From Thermoflavifilum sp. (GTDB lineage Bacteria; Bacteroidota; Bacteroidia; Chitinophagales; Chitinophagaceae), in contig JADGHY010000159.1 in the NCBI GenBank assembly GCA_019683625.1, forward strand, positions 1 through 5,245: 5,245 nt of DNA, in the 5' to 3' direction. The notes below the pieces were generated by a model. The model saw only the letters and a list, made by a program, of their open reading frames with translations, was not told the DNA's origin and ran no database searches. This document shows positions 1 through 5,245 of the stretch, piece by piece. Every line of letters starts with the position of its first letter. Within the stretch, counting starts at the first letter, position 1. A program made the position numbers and the translations under genes.

Positions 1-33
1 TAAATAAAAATAACAGGATATCAAACAAGTATT

Positions 34-333
34 TTAATCAATAGCTTCAATTTTGATGCAGGTTAATGCTGCACGAAAACCTTTTTTCTTCCGGAATCCT
101 TTTCTGCGCTTCATTTTAAACGCAATCACCTTTTTACCCAGGGTATGATACTGGATGCTGGCTTTTACTTTTTTACCCGTTTGCCCGCTTTGTAATGCTT
201 CATCTGTGTACACGAGAGGCACATCATCAAATACCAACGTATCACCAACTTCCCCCTGCAGGCGATTCACCAGCAAGGACTGCCCGGGTGTAACCTTGAA
301 TTGCTGTCCGGCTATTTGTACAATCGCAAACAT
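34..333 (-). CDS. rplU: 50S ribosomal protein L21
   Basis: L21 is a large-subunit ribosomal protein that binds 23S rRNA. The product is 99 residues, close to the usual length of about 100. It opens with the family signature MFAIVQIAGQQFKV (1-14), and its C-terminus holds the very basic rRNA-binding stretch KRRKGFRKKKGFR (75-87) followed by a short hydrophobic strand. I chose the ATG at 333 because it gives the canonical N-terminus. An in-frame ATG at 354 would add seven residues and lies inside the proposed -7 promoter element, so it is unlikely to be transcribed. The family motif usually reads G-H-R-Q before the last strand; here it is G-F-R-A (85-88), a conservative-looking lineage variant that does not suggest loss of function. 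The normal partner gene rpmA (L27) would follow beyond base 1. Identity is very secure. Confidence 0.97.
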   Translation of the reverse strand: MFAIVQIAGQQFKVTPGQSLLVNRLQGEVGDTLVFDDVPLVYTDEALQSGQTGKKVKASIQYHTLGKKVIAFKMKRRKGFRKKKGFRAALTCIKIEAID

Positions 334-351
334 AATCCAGCTAAATTTTTG

Positions 352-382
352 CAAAGTTATTATTCATTTTTAATATGACAAA
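352..382 (-). promoter_or_regulatory. Bacteroidota-type promoter of rplU
   Basis: Read on the minus strand, TTTG (379-382) is followed after 19 bases by TAACTTTG (352-359). This matches the known Bacteroidota housekeeping promoter pattern, a -33 TTTG and a -7 TAnnTTTG. Transcription would start a few bases downstream, near 345, leaving a leader of only about 12 bases before the ATG at 333. The motif match is direct; its activity is inferred. Confidence 0.75.
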
Positions 383-392
383 AGTTTTTCCG

Positions 393-432
393 TGCATGGC
401 ATTGCCTATCATCTGAGGCCTGATGCTATGCA
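393..432. repeat. Imperfect inverted repeat in the divergent intergenic region
   Basis: Outer arms TGCATGGCAT (393-402) and ATGCTATGCA (423-432) are inverted copies with one G:T-type mismatch out of ten. Inner arms GCCT (404-407) and AGGC (416-419) add four pairs around an eight-base loop. The repeat sits between the divergent rplU promoter and the -7 element of the GH3 gene, upstream of both. That suits an operator for a dimeric regulator better than a transcribed hairpin. There is no following T-tract, so it is not a typical terminator. The structure is seen directly; any regulatory role is inferred. Confidence 0.5.
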
Positions 433-455
433 TAACCGGGCTATCTGGAATTTCA

Positions 456-463
456 TACATTTG
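456..463 (+). promoter_or_regulatory. Candidate -7 promoter element for the GH3-ddl-PASTA unit
   Basis: TACATTTG fits the Bacteroidota -7 consensus TAnnTTTG and ends 23 bases before the ATG at 487. No TTTG or TTG is found at the expected 17-23 base distance upstream, so this is only half of the usual promoter. It may be a weak promoter or one that depends on an activator. Confidence 0.45.
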
Positions 464-486
464 TGCCGGGCTAATTCCGCTAAGGA

Positions 487-1986
487 ATGAAAAGCGTAAA
501 ATCACTTCTGGCCGTTCCTTTCGCTGCATACGTGCGGAATCGGATCAAAAAACAAATGCTCACGGCAGCTGAAGATCAGTTGCATTTGCTTGAGCAGCTG
601 TTGCGAGAAGCACAGCACACGGTATTCGGAAAAGCCCATCGTTTTCACGAAATCAAGGATTATGCCAGCTATCGGCAGGCTGTTCCTATTCGCGACTATG
701 AAGGCTTTAAGCCTTATATCGAAAAAATTAAATCAGGAACGCACAATGTATTGTGGAAGGGGCAACCCTTGTATTTTGCTAAAACATCTGGCACCACCAG
801 TGGAGTGAAATATATTCCCATCAGCAAAGATTCTATTCATAATCACATTGATACTGCCCGTAACGCTTTGCTATGCTATATTGCAGAAACCGGGAATCAT
901 CGGCTCACCGATGGGAAGATGATATTTCTTTCCGGTTCACCGGCATTGGAACGTGTAGGAGGCATCCCTACCGGCAGGCTTAGTGGCATTGTCAATCATC
1001 ATGTGCCACGTTATCTGCGCACCAATCAGTTGCCCAGTTTTGAAACCAACTGCATAGAAGATTGGGAAACCAAACTGGATAAGATTGTCGAAGAAACCAT
1101 TGATCAGCCTATGACGCTAATCAGTGGCATTCCGCCCTGGATGCAGATGTATTTTGATCGGTTACAAGCTGCAAGTGGGAAGAAAATCAAAGCCCTATTT
1201 CCGCAGCTCACCTTAATTGTGCATGGCGGCGTAAATTTTGAACCTTATCGGGCTAAGCTGATGGAAAGCCTGGGCGGTCATGTGGATACGCTGGAGACCT
1301 ACCCTGCTTCAGAAGGTTTTTTAGCCTTTCAGGATCAGCGCGAAACCGAAGGATTGCTGTTAAATACGCACAGTGGAATCTTCTTTGAATTTGTGCCTGC
1401 AGAGGAAATTTTTCAACCCCAGCCCACGCGCCTTTCGCTCGGCGAAGTGAAGACAGGTGTCAACTACGCCATATTAATTACCAGCAACGCCGGCCTATGG
1501 GCCTATAACCTGGGCGATACCGTACGATTTGTTTCCCTGAATCCCTATCGGATTGTGGTTACCGGGCGGACCACCCATTTTATATCGGCCTTTGGTGAAC
1601 ATGTGATTGCCGAGGAAGTGGAACAAAGCTTGCAAACTGTGGCCAGCCAACATCAGGTAAAGGTTACCGAATTTACCGTGGCTCCACGGGTGCAAGTAGC
1701 TGAGGGCAGGCCCTATCATGAATGGTACATTGAATTTGAACAGCCTCCGGCCGACATCCATCGTTTTGCAGAAGACCTGAATCAACAAATGTGCAAAAGA
1801 AATATTTACTATAACGATCTGATCACCGGACATATCCTGGAACGTTTGCAAATCAGGCTGGTACGCAAAAATGGATTTATTGATTACATGCGCGCCGCAG
1901 GCAAATTGGGCGGGCAAAATAAATTGCCCCGATTAAGCAATGATCGCTATATTGCAGATGCCCTCCAGGCTTATCTGATTTCCTAA
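487..1986 (+). CDS. GH3 auxin-responsive promoter family protein (adenylate-forming enzyme)
   Basis: This is a full-length bacterial member of the GH3 family within the ANL adenylating superfamily (499 residues; about 500 is usual). Plant GH3 enzymes adenylate a carboxylic acid and conjugate it to an amino acid; the substrate of bacterial members is not known. The three nucleotide-binding motifs are visible: the P-loop-like stretch FAKTSGTTSGVKYIP (97-111), YPASEG (272-277, equivalent to the plant YASSE motif) and YNLGDTVRF (340-348), followed by the GR pair at 360-361. The C-terminal lid region (about 365-499) is present, with K461, K473 and K479 as possible lid lysines. No signal peptide or clear membrane segment is seen, so it should be cytosolic. 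The start at 487 matches the expected N-terminus. AAGGA at 482-486 abuts the ATG, too close to act as a Shine-Dalgarno. It heads a close-packed unit with ddl and the PASTA gene. Family assignment is firm; function is open. Confidence 0.93.
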   Translation: MKSVKSLLAVPFAAYVRNRIKKQMLTAAEDQLHLLEQLLREAQHTVFGKAHRFHEIKDYASYRQAVPIRDYEGFKPYIEKIKSGTHNVLWKGQPLYFAKTSGTTSGVKYIPISKDSIHNHIDTARNALLCYIAETGNHRLTDGKMIFLSGSPALERVGGIPTGRLSGIVNHHVPRYLRTNQLPSFETNCIEDWETKLDKIVEETIDQPMTLISGIPPWMQMYFDRLQAASGKKIKALFPQLTLIVHGGVNFEPYRAKLMESLGGHVDTLETYPASEGFLAFQDQRETEGLLLNTHSGIFFEFVPAEEIFQPQPTRLSLGEVKTGVNYAILITSNAGLWAYNLGDTVRFVSLNPYRIVVTGRTTHFISAFGEHVIAEEVEQSLQTVASQHQVKVTEFTVAPRVQVAEGRPYHEWYIEFEQPPADIHRFAEDLNQQMCKRNIYYNDLITGHILERLQIRLVRKNGFIDYMRAAGKLGGQNKLPRLSNDRYIADALQAYLIS

Positions 1987-2002
1987 GTAAAAACTTTTGT
2001 GC

Positions 2003-3037
2003 ATGTCAGCATCTGCTCAGCGCATCGCATTATTATGTGGAGGATATTCGGGGGAATATGAAATTTCTCTTCAGAGTGCCGAAACTGTGGAAAAACACCT
2101 GCGTGCAAGCGGTTTTGAAGTGTATAAAATTCTGATCACCCGTGCAGGATGGAACTATATCCATCCTTCAGGGCAGCATCTGGCTATCAATAAAAATGAT
2201 TTTTCGCTCACGTGGGATGGGAATAAGATTATTTTCGATGCAGTGTTTAATATCATTCATGGCACGCCGGGTGAAGATGGTCGTCTGCAGGGATATCTGG
2301 ATATGTTGGGTATTCCATATACCGGATGCAATGCCATCACTTCTGCCATCACATTTAACAAGGCCTTTTGCAATAAAGTCGTGGAATCGTTCGGTATTGT
2401 GAAAGTGGCCAAAAGCGTGCATCTGGTCAAAGACCAGCCGGTGGATATTGCCAAGCTGGCCGAACACCTGCCTTATCCTTGCTTTGTGAAGCCAGCCGAG
2501 GGTGGATCGAGTGTAGGCATTTCAAAAGTCAAGACAAAAGCAGAACTTTTACCCGCCATTGAAAAAGCCTTTGCCGAAGATCAGCAAGTCCTGATTGAGA
2601 AATTTATCAAGGGGCGCGAGTTTACCTGTGGGGTAATGGGAAATGGACGACAGGAAATTACGGTGTTGCCCATCACGGAAATCATTACCCAACGGGAGTT
2701 TTTTGATTATGTAGCCAAATACACACCCGGCGCATCTGAGGAAATCACACCTGCTGAAATACCCGTGCACCTGGCCAACCGGTTAAGAGATGCTGCCAAG
2801 ACACTTTATCTGAAATTAAATTGCAGGGGATTGGTCCGGATTGATTTTATTTGGGAGGAAGAAACAGCAGATTTGTATTTTCTGGAACTTAATACGGTAC
2901 CCGGCCAGTCGGCCAACAGTATTGTACCCAAGCAGGTGCGGGCTGCTGGCTTGGAGTTGAGTGATGTGTATCGGCAACTGATTGAAGATTGCCTGCAACG
3001 GGCTGCTACCACACAGGTTTCACCTTATGATCCATAA
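2003..3037 (+). CDS. ddl: D-alanine--D-alanine ligase
   Basis: Ddl is a cytosolic ATP-grasp enzyme that joins two D-alanines using ATP for the peptidoglycan stem peptide. The 344-residue protein has the complete family pattern: GGYSGEYEISLQSA (13-26), HGTPGEDGRLQG (86-97), the ATP-binding VKPAEGGSSVGISKV (162-176), EKFIKGRE (199-206), DYVAKYTPG (235-243), R279 and D281, and ELNTVPGQSANSIVPK (295-310), whose E295 and N297 should ligate Mg2+. Y240 in the omega loop is the residue typical of D-Ala-D-Ala ligases; VanA-type D-lactate ligases carry His there, so this is a housekeeping enzyme and not a vancomycin-resistance one. E17-Y18 replaces the frequent E-H or E-R of the first motif. I chose the ATG at 2003; a TTG two codons upstream (1997) is less likely. 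It begins 16 bases after the GH3 gene and is probably cotranscribed with it. Confidence 0.97.
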   Translation: MSASAQRIALLCGGYSGEYEISLQSAETVEKHLRASGFEVYKILITRAGWNYIHPSGQHLAINKNDFSLTWDGNKIIFDAVFNIIHGTPGEDGRLQGYLDMLGIPYTGCNAITSAITFNKAFCNKVVESFGIVKVAKSVHLVKDQPVDIAKLAEHLPYPCFVKPAEGGSSVGISKVKTKAELLPAIEKAFAEDQQVLIEKFIKGREFTCGVMGNGRQEITVLPITEIITQREFFDYVAKYTPGASEEITPAEIPVHLANRLRDAAKTLYLKLNCRGLVRIDFIWEEETADLYFLELNTVPGQSANSIVPKQVRAAGLELSDVYRQLIEDCLQRAATTQVSPYDP

Positions 3038-3047
3038 GTTCGGGCGT

Positions 3048-3857
3048 ATGAATCCGGTTAAATGGTTATTGCAAAAATCTTTTTGGGTGAATCTGTTGGC
3101 GGTATGTCTGCTAACGGTGCTTTTAGGGGTAGTGTTTTTCGCTTCTCTGCGGTGGATTACCCGCCATGGTGAAACGGCTACTGTGCCTGATATTACCGGC
3201 AAGCCTTATGATGAAGCCGTTCGCCTGCTGGAGCAAGCCCATTTTCGGGTGGTGGTGCAGGATTCAGGTTATACGGATACCCTACCCCCGCTAAGTGTGC
3301 TGCGACAGGAACCTGAAGCCAATGCGGTAGTGAAAATCTATCGTACGGTGTATCTGACCTTGAATAAGGTGGTGCCGCCCATGGCCGCCATGCCCAACCT
3401 GGTAAATATGTCTTATCGCAGTGCGGTGTTAACCTTACAAACCTTAAAACTCAATGTGGGCGACACGATTTACAAACCCGATATTGCCCGCAATGCGGTG
3501 TTGGCACAACTATATAATGGCCAGCCCATCAAACCCGGTACCTTGATTCCTGAAGGCAGCCGGATCACCTTGGTACTGGGCGATGGTATTGGCAACCAGG
3601 CCAATCCCGTGCCTAATCTTATAGGTCTCACCTTTCTGCAGGCCCGCGAATTACTGAGTGCAAGCAATCTTTCCGTGGGAGTGGTGTTGTTTGACGGGCC
3701 TATCAGCGATACTGCATCAGCTTACGTGTACAAACAAATGCCCGCACCCCTGAATGCAAACGGCCAGCCCAACCTCATCTATGCCGGGCAGAGTGTGGAC
3801 ATGTGGGTTTCTCAGACTCCCCGCGACAGCACCGGGCAGCCTCAGCCGAGATTCTGA
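3048..3857 (+). CDS. Membrane-anchored protein with three PASTA domains
   Basis: The 269-residue product has a short cytosolic N-terminus, one hydrophobic membrane segment (about 13-36), and an extracytoplasmic part made of three PASTA repeats at about 44-107, 113-177 and 186-255. Each repeat begins with a V/M-P-x-(I/L) motif (VPDITG, MPNLVN, VPNLIG). PASTA domains in other phyla sense or bind peptidoglycan fragments, attached to Ser/Thr kinases or penicillin-binding proteins. Here no catalytic domain is present, so the protein is probably a periplasmic binding or scaffolding factor anchored in the inner membrane. Its place right after ddl supports a cell-wall role (inference). The tail (256-269) is short and rich in P, Q, S and T. 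I prefer the ATG at 3048, which gives a compact positively charged start and a 10-base gap to ddl. An ATG at 3027 would overlap ddl by 11 bases and add seven residues. The gene ends with tandem stops TGA TAA. Confidence 0.9.
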   Translation: MNPVKWLLQKSFWVNLLAVCLLTVLLGVVFFASLRWITRHGETATVPDITGKPYDEAVRLLEQAHFRVVVQDSGYTDTLPPLSVLRQEPEANAVVKIYRTVYLTLNKVVPPMAAMPNLVNMSYRSAVLTLQTLKLNVGDTIYKPDIARNAVLAQLYNGQPIKPGTLIPEGSRITLVLGDGIGNQANPVPNLIGLTFLQARELLSASNLSVGVVLFDGPISDTASAYVYKQMPAPLNANGQPNLIYAGQSVDMWVSQTPRDSTGQPQPRF

Positions 3858-3866
3858 TAACACCCG

Positions 3867-3874
3867 TAAATTTG
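3867..3874 (+). promoter_or_regulatory. Candidate -7 promoter element for the rhodanese gene
   Basis: TAAATTTG in the 43-base gap after the PASTA gene matches TAnnTTTG and ends 26 bases before the ATG at 3901. No TTTG stands at the matching -33 distance, so the rhodanese could be expressed from this weak site, by read-through from the upstream unit, or both. A 10-base perfect palindrome, AGAAATTTCT (3887-3896), lies between the element and the start codon. Confidence 0.4.
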
Positions 3875-3900
3875 TGATTATCTCATAGAAATTTCTGAAT

Positions 3901-4209
3901 ATGGACAAGATTACCGTGGAAGAACTCAAGCAAAGGATGGATGCGGGTGAAGAGCTATACATCCTGGATGTGCGTGAACCGCATGAACACGAGGAATTTA
4001 ACATTGGGGGTAAACTCATTCCTTTGGGAGAGATCCGGGCAATGATGATTGATGAAATAGAAGACTGGAAGGATAAAGAAGTGATTGTATATTGCCGCAG
4101 TGGCAATCGCAGCGGCCAGGCCTGCCAATTATTGGAGGCTTATGGCTTCAGCCGTGCGCGCAACCTGGAGGGGGGCATCCTTCGTTGGAAGGAAAAATTC
4201 GGCGGTTAG
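3901..4209 (+). CDS. Single-domain rhodanese-like protein
   Basis: This 102-residue protein is one complete rhodanese (sulfurtransferase) domain. DVRE (23-26) and the substrate-region segment NIGGKLIPLGEI (34-45) are typical. C65 opens the active-site loop CRSGNR (65-70), with S71 after it, and should carry the persulfide. The C-terminal GGILRW (91-96) corresponds to the family's GG(I/V)xxW. No signal peptide is seen, so it is a cytosolic GlpE/PspE-type domain; the physiological sulfur donor and acceptor cannot be told from sequence. The active-site Cys is present, so it is probably catalytic and not one of the inactive regulatory rhodaneses. It lies 43 bases after the PASTA gene on the same strand, and its TAG stop overlaps the stop of the convergent gene. 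No Shine-Dalgarno is seen; an A/T-rich leader precedes the ATG, as is common in Bacteroidota. Confidence 0.93.
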   Translation: MDKITVEELKQRMDAGEELYILDVREPHEHEEFNIGGKLIPLGEIRAMMIDEIEDWKDKEVIVYCRSGNRSGQACQLLEAYGFSRARNLEGGILRWKEKFGG

Positions 4210-5245
4210 GGGTTTACCGATAGGATAGTATCCAGCCTGCCCATTCTTCCCTGATCATCCATCCCTTCGATCACCACATGATACCGACGCGTGAAATCAT
4301 TGTTATAAAACACGATTTTTGATGATCCCCTGAGGCTATCGGCCTGCAGATCGGGATTCCAGTATAAGGTGATGCGCTGGTCAGGTAAATCATGATTGGG
4401 ATTGCTTACGCCATAGTCGGGTGCGTAAAATTGTTTAACCAGGGTGTAACCTACTTTTTTATCGCGTGCAAGTCCTCCGGTAGATGCTCCGCCTCCTTTT
4501 TTGGTGTAAACGGCAATAGCACCGTTGGCACCATTGAATCCACCCATAAACGGGGGCCTAAACACCTTCACCAATGCAATATCATTCACATTGATGCTGC
4601 TTAGGGTCTGCGCATCTACGGGCATTTCATCCAGATAAAGCGCCGGCCGTCCTCCCCGCCAGGTAATCACCGGATCATTCAGATCACCGGTAATGCTGAG
4701 CCCTGCCACACGTCCCTGCAGGTATTGAAAAATATTGGTGTAAGCCAGATGTTCATTTGTGAGGTCAAAGCTTACCGCATCCCCTCCGCGGAACATGCCG
4801 CTGGTATAGGTTTCATCCAGTTGCTGGGCTTCTGTTTTTTTCTGTCCGGTAATGGTAACCGATTGCAGCAAAATGCTGCGGCTGGCCAGCATCCGATTGA
4901 TGCGGTTACGTTCGTTAGCTGCAGTTAAAAACTGAATCAGCTGTTGTTTGTCGCGGATTACAGGCGGATGCAGGGGACCTTCCAGCCTCACCTGAGCTAA
5001 ATTGTCGGTAAATGATCCGCTGAGATGAATATTTTCGGAGGAAAATTGATCTTTGCCGGTTTGCCCTTGAAAGAATACCTGTGCCGTATCGTGAAATTTC
5101 AAGCCCGTGACCATGAATTCTCCCAGTTGATTCACGGGAGCGCTCACAAAGAAGGTTTGGGTATCGGCCGGCGCACGGATAATCATATTCACCGAGCCCC
5201 CGCTCATCGCATAAGCCTGCCCTTTGATAACCAGGTTAGCGTTTT
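4206..5245 (-). CDS. TonB plug-domain protein without a beta-barrel, C-terminal part (start outside window)
   Basis: The frame stays open to the right edge, so the first 345 visible residues (counted from the codon at 5241-5243) are only the C-terminal part of a larger protein; the Met at 5207 is internal. The visible order is as follows. A beta-rich segment (about 1-75, including GEFMVTGLKFHDTAQVFFQG) resembles a macroglobulin/MG2- or carboxypeptidase-regulatory-like domain. A charged linker follows (about 95-122). A TonB-receptor plug-like domain spans about 127-249 (bases 4497-4865), with LQGRVAGLSITGD, RGGRPALYLDEMPVD and GANGAIAVYTKKGG as hallmarks. The protein ends with about 96 residues (VGYTLVKQFYAPDYG onward) that are far too few for a 22-strand barrel. 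Such MG2-plus-plug proteins are frequent in Bacteroidota, often annotated as TonB-dependent receptor plug proteins. They are presumably exported and outer-membrane associated (inference); the signal peptide would lie outside the window. The function is unknown. Confidence 0.82.
   Translation of the reverse strand, partial: NANLVIKGQAYAMSGGSVNMIIRAPADTQTFFVSAPVNQLGEFMVTGLKFHDTAQVFFQGQTGKDQFSSENIHLSGSFTDNLAQVRLEGPLHPPVIRDKQQLIQFLTAANERNRINRMLASRSILLQSVTITGQKKTEAQQLDETYTSGMFRGGDAVSFDLTNEHLAYTNIFQYLQGRVAGLSITGDLNDPVITWRGGRPALYLDEMPVDAQTLSSINVNDIALVKVFRPPFMGGFNGANGAIAVYTKKGGGASTGGLARDKKVGYTLVKQFYAPDYGVSNPNHDLPDQRITLYWNPDLQADSLRGSSKIVFYNNDFTRRYHVVIEGMDDQGRMGRLDTILSVNP

Noticed and set aside
1..33. 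Terminator downstream of rplU
   Set aside because: The stretch is A/T-rich but has no hairpin; rplU is normally cotranscribed with rpmA, which would lie outside the window.
482..486. AAGGA as a Shine-Dalgarno site for the GH3 gene
   Set aside because: It touches the ATG at 487 with no spacer, and the next in-frame ATG (556) is too far away for it to serve. Bacteroidota generally do not rely on such sites.
1495..1917. A 140-codon reverse-strand open frame inside the GH3 gene
   Set aside because: It lies wholly within a gene with clear family motifs; its translation has no recognisable domain and is explained as a shadow of the GH3 frame.
2003..3037. Ddl as a vancomycin-resistance (D-Ala-D-Lac) ligase
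   Set aside because: The omega loop has the Tyr (Y240) of D-Ala-D-Ala ligases, and no vanH, vanX or two-component genes are nearby.
2982..3047. Longer N-terminus for the PASTA protein, starting at 2982 or 3027
   Set aside because: The start at 2982 would overlap ddl by 56 bases and add residues that look like shifted ddl coding. The start at 3027 is possible but adds seven residues; the ATG at 3048 gives the expected short cytosolic tail before the membrane segment.
3048..3857. PASTA gene as the remnant of a truncated Ser/Thr kinase or penicillin-binding protein
   Set aside because: The membrane segment starts near residue 13 and ddl lies directly upstream, leaving no trace of a kinase or transpeptidase domain; three intact PASTA repeats argue for a complete protein.
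3717..4106. A 129-codon reverse-strand open frame spanning the PASTA and rhodanese junction
   Set aside because: It crosses two well-supported genes and its low-complexity, serine-rich translation matches no family I recognise; it is a shadow frame.

Overview
The window reads as an ordinary chromosomal segment of a Bacteroidota bacterium, most likely of the Chitinophagaceae/Chitinophagales type (inference). Four things support this. The upstream regions carry the Bacteroidota -7 promoter signature TAnnTTTG and lack useful Shine-Dalgarno sequences. A bacterial GH3-family adenylating enzyme is followed by a D-Ala-D-Ala ligase and a membrane-anchored PASTA protein with no kinase or transpeptidase domain, an order I recall from this phylum. 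The right end encodes a barrel-less TonB-plug protein of the kind common in Bacteroidota. No RNA gene, CRISPR array, insertion sequence or integrase is visible.

Layout. On the left, rplU (ribosomal protein L21) lies on the minus strand; its usual partner rpmA would lie just beyond base 1. A 153-base divergent spacer (334-486) holds a well-formed minus-strand promoter for rplU, a weaker plus-strand -7 element for the next gene, and a long imperfect inverted repeat between them. On the plus strand follows a compact three-gene unit: a GH3-family protein (487-1986), ddl (2003-3037) and a PASTA-domain protein (3048-3857), with gaps of 16 and 10 bases, so probably one transcript. A small single-domain rhodanese (3901-4209) follows in the same direction, with its own candidate -7 element. 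From the right edge, a convergent minus-strand gene (4206-5245, start outside the window) encodes the C-terminal part of a large plug-domain protein. Its stop codon overlaps the rhodanese stop codon.

How the genes fit together. Ddl makes the D-Ala-D-Ala dipeptide that ends the peptidoglycan stem. The PASTA protein is a single-pass membrane protein whose outer part could bind peptidoglycan or muropeptides. These two therefore form an envelope module. The GH3 protein is an ANL-type adenylate-forming enzyme of unknown substrate whose position hints at an envelope or amino-acid conjugation role. The rhodanese and the plug-domain protein have no evident link to this unit. Coding density is high; there is no gene-free stretch above 300 bases. 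I see no convincing undescribed system. The items most worth a second look are the plug domain without a barrel, the GH3-ddl-PASTA association, and the inverted repeat in the divergent promoter region.
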